Below, one piece after another: positions 42,663 through 51,809 of a stretch of DNA of 64,000 nt (position 1 is the first letter of the stretch; every line of letters starts with the position of its first letter). Below the pieces are notes generated by a model, which ran no database searches, had not been told where the DNA came from, and saw only the letters and a list, made by a program, of their open reading frames with translations. The translations under genes and the position numbers were made by a program. This DNA is from Galbibacter sp. BG1 (GTDB lineage Bacteria; Bacteroidota; Bacteroidia; Flavobacteriales; Flavobacteriaceae), in assembly GCF_013391805.1 (NCBI RefSeq), contig NZ_CP058364.1, forward strand, positions 1,426,501-1,490,500. Direction: 5' to 3'.

Positions 42663-45653
42663 ATGAAAACTATCCTACACACTTCGAGAATTGCTTTTGC
42701 TGTTTTAACGGCAATTTTGTTTTTCAATGTTCAAAATGTGTCATCGCAGCATACTTTTCAAAAAGTAAGCGACCTTGAAAGACATCATAGTGAAAACCTA
42801 ATTTCAATTTCCAAAAAACTTAAAAACAGAGCGACACTTCAAAAGAGAGCTGCACACCAATTGGCCTTAACCAAAGGCTGGGAGGTTTCCAAAAAACTTT
42901 CTAATGGTGGATATATGGAATTAGAGAAAATTGGACCAGATGGCGCCCCAATATACTTTACTACATTCAACGATAATGTAGTGTATACATCTCGGTCCAA
43001 TTCTCTATACCGCACAGGAGATTTGCATTTAGACGTAGATGGTTTGGGAATGTATGTAGGTGTTTGGGACAGTGGTAACGCTTTAATGACGCACCAAGAG
43101 TTTACCGGTAGAATAAAATCGGGAGACAATTCTAAGAGAACTAGCGGGCATGCTACACACGTTTTAGGAACTATTATGGCAGCTGGGGTAGACCAAAAGG
43201 CAAAAGGTGTGGCCTACAATGCAGAAGGTGTTACTTTCGATTGGTCTAACGACGAAGCTGAGGTTGCCGAGGCTGCCGCAAACGGAATGTTGCTTTCTAA
43301 CCACTCTTATGGAATTAGCGGAAGAACAATTCCAGATTGGTATTTTGGTGCATACATCTACCAAGCTCAGGAATGGGATGAGATTATGTATAACGCTCCT
43401 TACTACTTAATGGTAACAGCGGCTGGAAATACACAACAATATCAATACAACGAAGCTCCAAATTTTGGTAACGCGGCAGATGCTTACGATCTTCTTTTGG
43501 GTTATGCCGTTTCTAAAAATGGATTGACCGTAGCGGCTGCAGATAACGTAGTTTTAGATGACAAGGAAAACTTAGTGAGCGCTTCTATCGCTTCCTTCAG
43601 TAATTTCGGTCCAACCGATGACGGAAGAATAAAGCCAGATATTACAGGAGAAGGTGTAAATGTATATTCTGCTTACGACGATAACGACGCCAGCTACATT
43701 GCACAATCGGGTACTTCTATGGCTGCACCAGGTGTTACAGGGTCTCTTTTATTGCTTCAACAGTATTATAAAGAAACGCATAACAAATTTATGAAAGCGG
43801 CAACAGTTAAAGGTTTGGCATTGCATACGGCAGATGAGGCTGGAGATTTTCCTGGGCCAGACTACAGATTTGGATGGGGAATTATAAACACCAAAAAGGC
43901 GGCTGAAACAATTTCTAAAGCCGGATTTGAATCTGAGATTATTGAAGAAACTCTTCAAAATGGAAATACTTTTACAATGGAAGTAGAAGCAGAAAAAGGA
44001 CAAACCTTAATGGCTTCTATATCATGGACAGACTTAGCCAACCCAACCAAAAACGAGGGAAAATTAAACGATGCCACCGCTGTTTTGGTAAACGATCTCG
44101 ATATCGTAATTACCAAAGAAGGTGAAGAGAATGCACACTATCCTTGGAAATTGTCTGTTTCAGATATCAATTCTGGAGCACAGAAAGGAATCAACAATGT
44201 AGATCCTTTTGAGAAAATTGAAATTCCAAATGCTTCAGGAAAATATACTATTACAATTACCCATAAAGGAAACTTAGCTACTACTGCTCAGAACTTTTCT
44301 TTAATCCTTACTGGAATAAAAGGAAGCGATTGCGTGCTGGAAACCCCTACAAACTTAATTACTTCTGAAGCTTCTGAGACAACAGCTAAATTAGCTTGGG
44401 AAAATGTGGAAGATGCTATCTACGAAGTAGCCTTCAGAATTAAAAGTGACAATAAATCTACAGAAAACTCATGGAATACGGTTTTAAGTTCTGAAAACAC
44501 TAAAGAAATTAGCGAATTATCGCAAAATACCGTTTATGAGTGGAAAGTAAGAACCTTATGTTCAGAATTGGCGGAATCTGCTTATAGCGACCTTAAAAGT
44601 TTTAAAACTAAATTTATCGATACAGAGGCGCCAAGTGCAGTGAAGCAAATAAACGCGAATACAATTACTCAAACTTCTTTTCAACTAGATTGGAATGCTT
44701 CTCAAGATAATGTGGCTACTCAATCTTACGAAGTTTATTTAGATGGGATTCAGTTGAATTCAACTACTTCAAATACACTTTCTGTTGAGGGATTAAAAGC
44801 GAATACCAACTATACTGTGGTAATCGTAGCTGTAGATGCAGCTGGAAATACTTCAGAAAAAAGTATGGAGTACCCAGTTAAGACCTTATCTGAAGAGAAA
44901 TTGGCAGAAGTTTTAATCTCGAACGATTTTGAGCAAGGTATCGGGACTTGGAGTGCTGCAGGAATTTGGGGAGCAAGCAAAGGGAAATACAGTTTGGATA
45001 ACAGTATTGCTGCCAGCAGTCGTGAAACTGGTTTGGCATCGATAGTAACGCCTGGAATGAATATTTTACCTTACGAAAAAATTGTAATTGACTTCTATAT
45101 GTTGGCTACCGCTACAAAGAATAATGACAAAGTTGTAGTTTCCATAGACAATGGTAATGGATGGGATGAAATTGAAACCTATACTGTAAATTCTGATATT
45201 GAAAATGGATATTTTTACGAAGCAACCATTTCTCTAACTAACAAAGAATTAAAATTTTCCAACAATACACGTGTTAAAATAGAAACACAAATTGTAAACC
45301 ATACTACCAGTATCTACATTGATAATGTTACGGTAAAAGGGTTTACAAATACAGAAAACAAAGAAAGTTCTTTGGATAAGTTAGCAGCAATGGATGCTAG
45401 TGAATTGTTAGAAACAGAGGAAGATATTAAGAGAATAAGCGTTTACCCAAATCCAACGGTTAATTCTATAGAAATAAACGGCCTTACCGCTACCAACGAT
45501 GCTTTCCAGATCTATAATGCTTCTGGGAGTTTGGTAAACAGCGGAAATGGATTTAACAAAATGATAGATGTTTCCAACCTTCCTGCTGGGATGTATATAG
45601 TTTCTGTACAGCAAGACGGAAAAGTTACAGGGACTAAGTTTATGAAGAAATAA
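42663..45653 (+). CDS. Secreted S8 (subtilisin-like) serine protease with fibronectin III domains and T9SS tail
   Basis: A 996-residue exported protease. After a signal peptide (FAVLTAILFFNVQNVSSQ) and a short prodomain, the S8 domain shows Asp in VGVWDSGNALMTHQEF, His in SGHATHVLGTIMAAG and Ser in SGTSMAAPGVTGSLLLLQQ. A proprotein-convertase-like beta region follows (about residues 430-560), then two fibronectin III-like domains (PTNLITSEASETTAKLAWEN and APSAVKQINANTITQTSFQL), a jelly-roll segment and a type A sorting domain at the C-terminus (ISVYPNPTVNSIEINGL to VTGTKFMKK). It is thus likely secreted by the type IX system and attached at the surface. A repeat array lies upstream. Confidence 0.95.
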   Translation: MKTILHTSRIAFAVLTAILFFNVQNVSSQHTFQKVSDLERHHSENLISISKKLKNRATLQKRAAHQLALTKGWEVSKKLSNGGYMELEKIGPDGAPIYFTTFNDNVVYTSRSNSLYRTGDLHLDVDGLGMYVGVWDSGNALMTHQEFTGRIKSGDNSKRTSGHATHVLGTIMAAGVDQKAKGVAYNAEGVTFDWSNDEAEVAEAAANGMLLSNHSYGISGRTIPDWYFGAYIYQAQEWDEIMYNAPYYLMVTAAGNTQQYQYNEAPNFGNAADAYDLLLGYAVSKNGLTVAAADNVVLDDKENLVSASIASFSNFGPTDDGRIKPDITGEGVNVYSAYDDNDASYIAQSGTSMAAPGVTGSLLLLQQYYKETHNKFMKAATVKGLALHTADEAGDFPGPDYRFGWGIINTKKAAETISKAGFESEIIEETLQNGNTFTMEVEAEKGQTLMASISWTDLANPTKNEGKLNDATAVLVNDLDIVITKEGEENAHYPWKLSVSDINSGAQKGINNVDPFEKIEIPNASGKYTITITHKGNLATTAQNFSLILTGIKGSDCVLETPTNLITSEASETTAKLAWENVEDAIYEVAFRIKSDNKSTENSWNTVLSSENTKEISELSQNTVYEWKVRTLCSELAESAYSDLKSFKTKFIDTEAPSAVKQINANTITQTSFQLDWNASQDNVATQSYEVYLDGIQLNSTTSNTLSVEGLKANTNYTVVIVAVDAAGNTSEKSMEYPVKTLSEEKLAEVLISNDFEQGIGTWSAAGIWGASKGKYSLDNSIAASSRETGLASIVTPGMNILPYEKIVIDFYMLATATKNNDKVVVSIDNGNGWDEIETYTVNSDIENGYFYEATISLTNKELKFSNNTRVKIETQIVNHTTSIYIDNVTVKGFTNTENKESSLDKLAAMDASELLETEEDIKRISVYPNPTVNSIEINGLTATNDAFQIYNASGSLVNSGNGFNKMIDVSNLPAGMYIVSVQQDGKVTGTKFMKK

Positions 45654-45734
45654 AGATCCCAGTCTAGGGCGTGGCGTACAAATTTACTTTACAGAGTCTA
45701 AAAAAAGATAAAGTGCAAATGAAGCCCGCTCTAT

Positions 45735-46448
45735 TTAAACGTGTTTAATTTCTGAAGGGTCCAAAATTTCGTCGCCCCGCAAACGAAGAAAAATTTGCGC
45801 CACGGCAACTACGTCTTTTTCGCAGTAATTAATAATTTTATCAATGTCTTTATCCTTATAAAAAACGTTATAAACCATACTGCCATCAATATCGTCTTTT
45901 GGCGATGGGATATTTAAAATGTTGGTTAAAAGCTTAAGGGAGGTAAAATGTTTGTAATCTCCAAATTTCCAAAGCTCCATGGTGTCCAAATGAGGGATTT
46001 CCCAAGGTTTTTTACCAAAAAGATTGAGTTTGGAAGGGAGTTGTATACCATGGATAATCATCCGACGCGCTATAAACGGAAAATCGAATTCCTTCGCGTT
46101 ATGTCCGCACAAAAGTTTATAAGGTTCGCTAAAGTGAGACTCCAAAAGGTTTTTAAACTCTCTTAAAATAGCATCTTCTTCTCCATGGAAAGATGTGGTT
46201 CTAAAAGCTCTGTTTTCGCCCTTAAAAGTGAAGTAGCCAACAGAAATACAAATAATCTTGCCAAATTCTGCCCAAATCCCAGCCCGATCGTAAAATTCTT
46301 CCGCCGTAAACTCTTCTTTCCTTTGGTATTGGGTTTTATGCGTCCACAATTCCTTTGTCTCCTCGCTTAGATCCTCAAATCCTGGATGTTCGGGAACGGT
46401 CTCTATATCTAAAAACAATATGTTTTCTAAAGAAATTTTATAAAGCAT
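45735..46448 (-). CDS. PolB-like 3'-5' exonuclease
   Basis: A 237-residue protein of the DnaQ-like DEDDy group, resembling the exonuclease domain of family B DNA polymerases without the polymerase. Exo I is ILFLDIETVPEHPGF (Asp, Glu), exo II is LCGHNAKEFDFPFIAR (Asp), exo III is INYCEKDVVAVAQIFLRL (Tyr and Asp). It probably degrades DNA or RNA from the 3' end. Its start codon lies 11 bp inside the end of the upstream serine hydrolase gene, so both are co-transcribed. Confidence 0.9.
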   Translation of the reverse strand: MLYKISLENILFLDIETVPEHPGFEDLSEETKELWTHKTQYQRKEEFTAEEFYDRAGIWAEFGKIICISVGYFTFKGENRAFRTTSFHGEEDAILREFKNLLESHFSEPYKLLCGHNAKEFDFPFIARRMIIHGIQLPSKLNLFGKKPWEIPHLDTMELWKFGDYKHFTSLKLLTNILNIPSPKDDIDGSMVYNVFYKDKDIDKIINYCEKDVVAVAQIFLRLRGDEILDPSEIKHV

Positions 46449-47592
46449 GATCTAACATTTTGTAGGTTTCGTCGATATATTGGTAGATGTCTTCAGTAAA
46501 AGCATCCTTATTTTTTTTAGCTGTTTGTTTTCCTAAACGCGTTATTATAAGGTTGTCTTCTGGTTGTACAATTACATATTGGCCTAAATGGCCACGTAGC
46601 ATAAAGAAGTCTTTGTTTTTATAGTTTAAAAGCCATAGGCCATAACCGTACATAGATCCGTTTTCAAACTTGGGTTGGGTTGCTTTCTTTATAAATTCAG
46701 TATGTAAGAGCTGTTCACCATTCCATTTCCCTTGATCTTTGTAGAGTTTTCCAAATCGGGCAAAATCCCGTGCAGAAGCCGCAATACAACAATAGGCTTT
46801 TACTAGACCATTCTCTTCACTGTCCAATTGCCATAGGGCAATATTTTCGGCTCCCATGGGCTGCCAAAAGTTTCTGGAAAGATAATTTGCAATACTTTGC
46901 CCGGTTGCTTTTTCAATAACCATGGCCAAGAGCTGTGTGTTGCCGCTTAGGTATTTAAAGGAGGTTCCTGGTGTTTCTACAACTTCCAGTCCTAAAATTA
47001 TCTTGGCTAAATCGTCATCAAAATAAGCTCTAGTAGTAATGGAAAAAGGACTGTAATAGGCCTCATCCCAATTTAGTCCGCTAGACATACTTGCAAGATC
47101 CCCTACCGTCATATTTTTTCCGAGGTTCGTATTAAATTCAGGATAATAATCGGCTACAGGTTGTTCTAGACTTTTAATATGTCCCTGCTGAATCGCTTTT
47201 TGTAGCATGGAAACAACCAGGGTTTTAGCCATGGAAAAGGAATTGCTTTTACTATTTTCGGTATAACCGTCATAATATTTTTCACGCCAAAGGCTATCAT
47301 TTTTAATAATTAGAAAACTTACAGTTTCGTATTTTTTATGAAGTTCATCCAGTTCTGTAGACAATTCTCTTTTATAAGCTGCGGATTTTGGCCATGGCTG
47401 CGTTTGACTTCCCTTTTGAATAAGTTGATTGTCGAAATAATTATAGTCTTTTAAAAATGCAGTGGTATGGCCGTTGAGATAGGTTACTTTTACAGCCTTA
47501 ATAAGGTAATCGTATCCAAAAATATACATGGCAATTACGAGCAGGGCAAGCGCAAAGAAAAGCACCTTAAACAATCTTAATACAATTTTCAT
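46438..47592 (-). CDS. Serine hydrolase (beta-lactamase class C family), membrane-anchored
   Basis: A 384-residue protein with an N-terminal membrane segment (LFKVLFFALALLVIAMYIFG), so it acts outside the inner membrane. The nucleophile motif SxxK is SMAKTLVVS, in FSMAKTL. A second motif region is the block GLVKAYCCIAASARDFARFG, and a third is RGHLGQYVIVQPEDNLIITR. Family members include esterases, D-aminopeptidases and 6-aminohexanoate-dimer hydrolases; true beta-lactam hydrolysis is unlikely. It is followed by the PolB-like exonuclease with an 11-bp overlap. Confidence 0.9.
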   Translation of the reverse strand: MKIVLRLFKVLFFALALLVIAMYIFGYDYLIKAVKVTYLNGHTTAFLKDYNYFDNQLIQKGSQTQPWPKSAAYKRELSTELDELHKKYETVSFLIIKNDSLWREKYYDGYTENSKSNSFSMAKTLVVSMLQKAIQQGHIKSLEQPVADYYPEFNTNLGKNMTVGDLASMSSGLNWDEAYYSPFSITTRAYFDDDLAKIILGLEVVETPGTSFKYLSGNTQLLAMVIEKATGQSIANYLSRNFWQPMGAENIALWQLDSEENGLVKAYCCIAASARDFARFGKLYKDQGKWNGEQLLHTEFIKKATQPKFENGSMYGYGLWLLNYKNKDFFMLRGHLGQYVIVQPEDNLIITRLGKQTAKKNKDAFTEDIYQYIDETYKMLDHAL

Positions 47593-47640
47593 GAAGCAAG
47601 GTATAGGCTTTGTTAAACGATCTAATATAGGGATTTTATA

Positions 47641-48117
47641 CTAAAAGAGTTTTTGTTGTGGTGACGGACTTTCATGTTCCAAAAGCCATTTTTTACGCCA
47701 CAGGCCTCCAGCATAACCGGTTAAAGAACCGTCGCTACCTATAACACGGTGACACGGAACAACAATCCAAAGCGGATTTTTACCATTGGCAGAAGCTACA
47801 GCCCTAATGGCCTTTACATCTCCCAATCTCTTGGAAAGCTCCAGGTAGGAAGTGGTTTTCCCAAAAGGGATTTTTAACAATTCTTTCCATACACTCTGTT
47901 GAAAAGTCGTGCCTTTTGGATTCATTTTAAAGCTGAAAGTTGTTCGTTCCCCGTTAAAATATTCTTTTAGCTGAAGTATTGCTTCCAAAAGATTTTCTGG
48001 AACAGGTTGGGTTTCCTCACTTTTTTCCTCCAATACAGTAATAGCATTGATGCCGTTGGCATCTCCTGTAATTCTAGTAAAACCCAAAGGAGTTTTAATT
48101 ACCGCTTGTGTCGTCAT
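47641..48117 (-). CDS. ogt: Methylated-DNA--protein-cysteine methyltransferase
   Basis: A 158-residue O6-alkylguanine DNA alkyltransferase from the Met at 48117 (MTTQAVIKTPLGFTRITGD). It removes methyl groups from O6-methylguanine onto its own Cys in IVVPCHRVIGSDGSLTGYAG. The DNA-binding helix region is FQQSVWKELLKIPFGKTTSY, with the Arg finger in AIRAVASANGKNPL. It starts 23 bp inside the end of the upstream CNNM-type gene, so the two are co-transcribed. Typical length. Confidence 0.94.
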   Translation of the reverse strand: MTTQAVIKTPLGFTRITGDANGINAITVLEEKSEETQPVPENLLEAILQLKEYFNGERTTFSFKMNPKGTTFQQSVWKELLKIPFGKTTSYLELSKRLGDVKAIRAVASANGKNPLWIVVPCHRVIGSDGSLTGYAGGLWRKKWLLEHESPSPQQKLF

Positions 48118-49210
48118 TTGGGATGTCCTTTTCAATAGGATTGTCAAAAATACCCATTCTTTCTGCCCGTATTTGCCAATTTCTGCGGGCCAAAAGCTGA
48201 AGATCTTCTACGTTATCGCTTTCATCCACAATTTCTAAACCTAAGATGGTCTCAATAAGATCTTCCATAGTAACAAGGCCACTAATGGAGCCGTATTCGT
48301 CTACTACAAGTGCAATATGGTCTTGGTTGTGGATAAATTTTTCGAATAATTCGGGAAGTGGAATGCTTCTTTTCGAGATTAAAATATCCCTTCTTAACGT
48401 ATTTAGTTTTTCACCGCCTTTACCTTCAATCATAGCTTCCAGAACTTGATCCTTTAGAACAAAGCCGGTTATATTATCTGTGTTATTTTTATAAATAGGA
48501 ATGCGGGAGAAGCGTAATTTCGGATTTTTTTGAAAAAACTCTTCAATAGTCAAATCTTCCGAAGCGGTTTTCATAACCGTCCTGGGGGTCATAATATCTT
48601 TGGCCCAAATCTGGTCGAAACGCATTAAGTTTTTAATCATTGTAGACTCCGATTCCTGGAAAACACCTTCTTCTTGAGCGATGTCTGCCATGGCTGTAAA
48701 ATCTTCCCTACTAAAAACAGAGCCATGGGCACTCTTTCCGCCAATAACCTTGGTGGTTAGTTTAAGTACCCAAATAATACCGGTCCATTTTAAAGGAAAA
48801 ATCATAATTGTAAGGGCTTTTGCCGTAAAATTACCGAGGGTTCTCCAGTAAGTAGCACCAATAGTTTTTGGAATAATTTCTGAAACCACTAAAATAAGAA
48901 TGGTCATAATTGCAGAAACAACACCTACAATATTAAAACCTAAAATATCTATTTTATACGGAAGCTTTTCGGCCTGAACCCCAACCAGTATAGCACCAAC
49001 CGTATGTGCGATTGTGTTAATGGTGAGGATGGCAATAAGCGGTTCGTCTACGTTTTGCTTTAAACTTTCGAGAGTAAAAGCATATGCTTTACCTTCCTGT
49101 TTCTTTACGTTGATAAAAGTGGGCGTAACACTAAGAAATACGGCTTCGAGCACAGAGCATAGAAACGAGAAAAATATTGATACAAGGGCAAATAAAATGA
49201 GTAATCCCAT
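48095..49210 (-). CDS. CNNM/HlyC/CorC family protein (DUF21 and CBS domains)
   Basis: A 371-residue membrane protein. The N-terminal DUF21/CNNM domain has four hydrophobic segments (LLILFALVSIFFSFLCSVLE to ILVVSEIIPKTIGATYWRTL). Two CBS domains follow (KDIMTPRTVMKTASEDLTIE and MIEGKGGEKLN... ending with VDEYGSISGLVTMEDLIETI). The usual CorC_HlyC C-terminal domain is absent; the protein ends with a polar tail. Family members are thought to move or control Mg2+ or Co2+. It precedes ogt in the same transcript. Confidence 0.92.
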   Translation of the reverse strand: MGLLILFALVSIFFSFLCSVLEAVFLSVTPTFINVKKQEGKAYAFTLESLKQNVDEPLIAILTINTIAHTVGAILVGVQAEKLPYKIDILGFNIVGVVSAIMTILILVVSEIIPKTIGATYWRTLGNFTAKALTIMIFPLKWTGIIWVLKLTTKVIGGKSAHGSVFSREDFTAMADIAQEEGVFQESESTMIKNLMRFDQIWAKDIMTPRTVMKTASEDLTIEEFFQKNPKLRFSRIPIYKNNTDNITGFVLKDQVLEAMIEGKGGEKLNTLRRDILISKRSIPLPELFEKFIHNQDHIALVVDEYGSISGLVTMEDLIETILGLEIVDESDNVEDLQLLARRNWQIRAERMGIFDNPIEKDIPNDDTSGN

Positions 49211-49315
49211 AGAAATGATTTCCAGCTAATTTAAGTATATATCTACTAAGAACCAAGATTGTTTTTTAAGTGAACCAATTTAAATATTATTTCATGGAAT
49301 TGATTGCTTTACCAT

Positions 49316-49819
49316 TTACCAACCAACATATTTGGGTGGTTTGATATTGTTGAGATTTAAATAAACTATAAGTTGTCCCCTGTGGTGGGTTACATGATCT
49401 TGAAGTAGATTTAAAATCTGCCATTTTGTTTTTTCGCCGGCAAAGAAATCAATTTTTTCGTTAAAAACGCTTTCTTCGGTTTTAAGAACCGCTTCTTTTA
49501 CGCTGTCAAAAGAATGAGTCAAAGCTTCAATAAGAGCTTGTTTATCTATGTTCTTCAAATCTTCCTCTTGAATTTCAGCATTAAAATAAGCTTTTCCCAA
49601 CCAATCCATATTTTGCTTTATATGAAGCAATTGCTCTTTAAAACTCATTTCACGCTCGGTAGGTTTGTAGGAGTACTTTTCTTCAGGAAGGCTTTTAGCA
49701 ATCTCCAAGAGATAGTTTTTAGAATTATCCCATTTTTCACTAAACGCCAACACGGATGGGTTTTGGGCGTTTCCGTAAAGTGAAATAAAAAATAAAACAA
49801 AAGTAAGCTGTGTTCGCAT
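49316..49819 (-). CDS. DinB family protein with signal peptide
   Basis: A 167-residue four-helix-bundle protein of the DinB/YfiT superfamily. His residues that bind metal in the family are seen in KEQLLHIKQNMDWLG and in LLQDHVTHHRGQLIVYLNLN. An N-terminal signal (LTFVLFFISLYGNAQ) suggests export to the periplasm, which occurs in many Bacteroidota members. Some relatives are thiol-dependent transferases, others unknown. It is the last gene of the haem operon, 3 bp after hemB. Confidence 0.88.
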   Translation of the reverse strand: MRTQLTFVLFFISLYGNAQNPSVLAFSEKWDNSKNYLLEIAKSLPEEKYSYKPTEREMSFKEQLLHIKQNMDWLGKAYFNAEIQEEDLKNIDKQALIEALTHSFDSVKEAVLKTEESVFNEKIDFFAGEKTKWQILNLLQDHVTHHRGQLIVYLNLNNIKPPKYVGW

Positions 49820-49822
49820 TGT

Positions 49823-50812
49823 TTAGGAGATAAGTTTTACCACATCTTTGGCAAAATAGCTTGCAATAATATCTGCACCGGCTCTTTTAATAGCTAAAGT
49901 TTGTTCTAAAATAACGGCATCATGGTCTAACCATCCTTTTTCTGAAGCTGCTTTTATCATTGCATATTCACCGCTAACTTGGTAGACGGCAACTGGAACT
50001 TCAAAACTGTTTTTAAGGTCCCGAACAATATCCAAATAGCAAAGGCCGGGTTTAACCATCACAATATCTGCACCTTCATCGATATCCATTTGGGTTTCCT
50101 TAAGAGCTTCCGTTCGATTGGCTGGATCCATTTGGTATGTTCTTTTATCTTTAGGAATGTTTTCGGCGTCTACCGGGGCAGAGTCTAAAGCATCCCTAAA
50201 AGGGCCGTAAAATGCCGATGCATATTTGGCGCTGTAACTCATAATTCCTGTGTTTATAAAACCTTGACTTTCCAATGCTTCCCGTAGTTTTAGTATTCTT
50301 CCGTCCATCATATCACTAGGGGCCACAAAATCGGCTCCTGCCTGAGCATGGGAAACGGCCATTTTTGCCAGTACTTCCGAAGAAGCATCATTCAAAATTT
50401 GTCCGTTTTCCACGATACCATCATGCCCATAAGAAGAATATGGGTCTAAAGCAACATCGGTCATTACCAGCATATCTGGTACTGCATTTTTTACCGTTTT
50501 AATGGCTCTCTGCATCAAACCGTGGTTATTTAGAGCTTCTGTGCCTTTGTTGTCTTTCAAGTTGTCTGGAACCTTTACAAAAAGTAAAACCGATTTTAAA
50601 CCTATTTTCCAGAGCTCTTTTACCTCTTTTTCCAAAAGATCTAAGCTAAACCTAAAATAATTTGGCATCGAAGCAATTTCTTCCTTAATATTTTTTCCTT
50701 CCACTACAAATAGAGGGACCAAGAAATCGTTGGGCGTTATTATAGTTTCTTGCACCAAGCTTCTTATCGCTTCGTTTGTTCTTAACCTTCTATTTCTTCT
50801 TAATGGATACAT
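49823..50812 (-). CDS. hemB: Delta-aminolevulinic acid dehydratase (porphobilinogen synthase)
   Basis: A 329-residue HemB, which condenses two 5-aminolevulinate molecules to porphobilinogen. The substrate Schiff-base Lys is in GADIVMVKPGLCYLDIVRDL; the second active-site Lys is in GIMSYSAKYASAFYGPFRDA. The metal region reads MTDVALDPYSSYGHDGIVEN, which lacks the Cys-rich Zn site, so this is the Mg2+-dependent type. It follows the DUF4421 gene by 20 bp. Confidence 0.96.
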   Translation of the reverse strand: MYPLRRNRRLRTNEAIRSLVQETIITPNDFLVPLFVVEGKNIKEEIASMPNYFRFSLDLLEKEVKELWKIGLKSVLLFVKVPDNLKDNKGTEALNNHGLMQRAIKTVKNAVPDMLVMTDVALDPYSSYGHDGIVENGQILNDASSEVLAKMAVSHAQAGADFVAPSDMMDGRILKLREALESQGFINTGIMSYSAKYASAFYGPFRDALDSAPVDAENIPKDKRTYQMDPANRTEALKETQMDIDEGADIVMVKPGLCYLDIVRDLKNSFEVPVAVYQVSGEYAMIKAASEKGWLDHDAVILEQTLAIKRAGADIIASYFAKDVVKLIS

Positions 50813-50832
50813 ATAATTTCAATTTTTTAAGT

Positions 50833-51768
50833 CTATTGTTCTAACTGCTCTTTGGTAGGCAAATTTAATTTTTCATTTACCTTATCTGCTGTTTTATTTA
50901 AAATTTTGGGTGCTTTAAGCCGGTAACCTACAAAAAATTCAATATATCTTATATTGTCGTTTAACTTAATAAAATTACTGCCTTTATACCGGCGGGTGGA
51001 TAAATTGGTATAGACGCCACCAAAAAACTTATCAAAATTAAAGCCTAAAGTAGCGCTGCCTGCAATTAAAAATACGGATGAGAAAATGGAATTATCTCCA
51101 AAGTCGTTGTAATTTAATCCCAAGCCAATATCAGCTCCCGCGGCTAGAAAAAGGTTCTTACTGAATACATAATTGTAATAATAGCCCGGGGTAATCCCGA
51201 GATTCAAGGAGTTGACATTATGGTCGAAACCGCTCGACTCCATAACAAAATTAGTGTAATCATAAGAAACTTTATACAATACGCTTCCCACACTTTTTGT
51301 TTGTTTTTCTTTCTGACCGATCGTTGCGCGGTAAGAAAAGTTTTCATTGAAAGAATAAGCTGTGGAGCCTCCAACTTTATTGGTCTCTAAAAAGGGGGCA
51401 TCCCTTGTTTGCCCATTTTCCTCTAAGTTAAATCCTCTTTGATGGTAAATGGTTAAGGTTTGTATCCATCCTTTATAAAACCCTTTGGCATTGATATTAT
51501 AGATTTTGGAATCTATAGAATCGGAAGTTTTATTGCCGCGAAGCCAATTTGGGGAAATCCCGATATTGGCTTCTATAGAACGGTATTGAACCCCTAAAAG
51601 AATACGGTCTTTTTTATTGGGAATTGCTTTGAATTCCTGCCGTTCACTGTTTTCATCCTGAAAATAATTAAATCGGTTCTCTGTATTTACGTAAGATAGT
51701 TTTAAGGCCAGTTGATTGGGAAACGTTTTTATATATTCATTTTTTTGAAGCGTATCGGTTTGGGCCAT
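50833..51768 (-). CDS. DUF4421 outer-membrane protein inside the haem operon
   Basis: A beta-rich protein of 311 residues from the first ATG (51768), starting MAQTDTLQKNEYIKTFPNQL. It matches DUF4421: LALKLSYVNTENRFNYFQDE, YRSIEANIGISPNWLRGN, and the GLGLNYNDFGDNSIFSSVFL block. The ATG lies inside what looks like the end of a signal peptide: in-frame upstream codons read IKKLVIIVYIVHGCIMAQ, starting at an ATA codon (51813-51811) that overlaps the hemF stop as ATAA. The true start is therefore probably that ATA, giving 326 residues. Function unknown; likely an outer-membrane barrel. It lies between hemF and hemB. Confidence 0.82.
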   Translation of the reverse strand: MAQTDTLQKNEYIKTFPNQLALKLSYVNTENRFNYFQDENSERQEFKAIPNKKDRILLGVQYRSIEANIGISPNWLRGNKTSDSIDSKIYNINAKGFYKGWIQTLTIYHQRGFNLEENGQTRDAPFLETNKVGGSTAYSFNENFSYRATIGQKEKQTKSVGSVLYKVSYDYTNFVMESSGFDHNVNSLNLGITPGYYYNYVFSKNLFLAAGADIGLGLNYNDFGDNSIFSSVFLIAGSATLGFNFDKFFGGVYTNLSTRRYKGSNFIKLNDNIRYIEFFVGYRLKAPKILNKTADKVNEKLNLPTKEQLEQ

Positions 51769-51809
51769 AATACAGCCGTGAACAATGTATACTATGATTA
51801 CCAGTTTTT

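Noticed and set aside
46438-47592. A beta-lactamase conferring drug resistance
   Set aside because: The SxxK fold is shared with many esterases and peptidases; the AYCCIAASARDFARFG block points to the general serine hydrolase group, and an N-terminal anchor replaces a normal cleaved signal.
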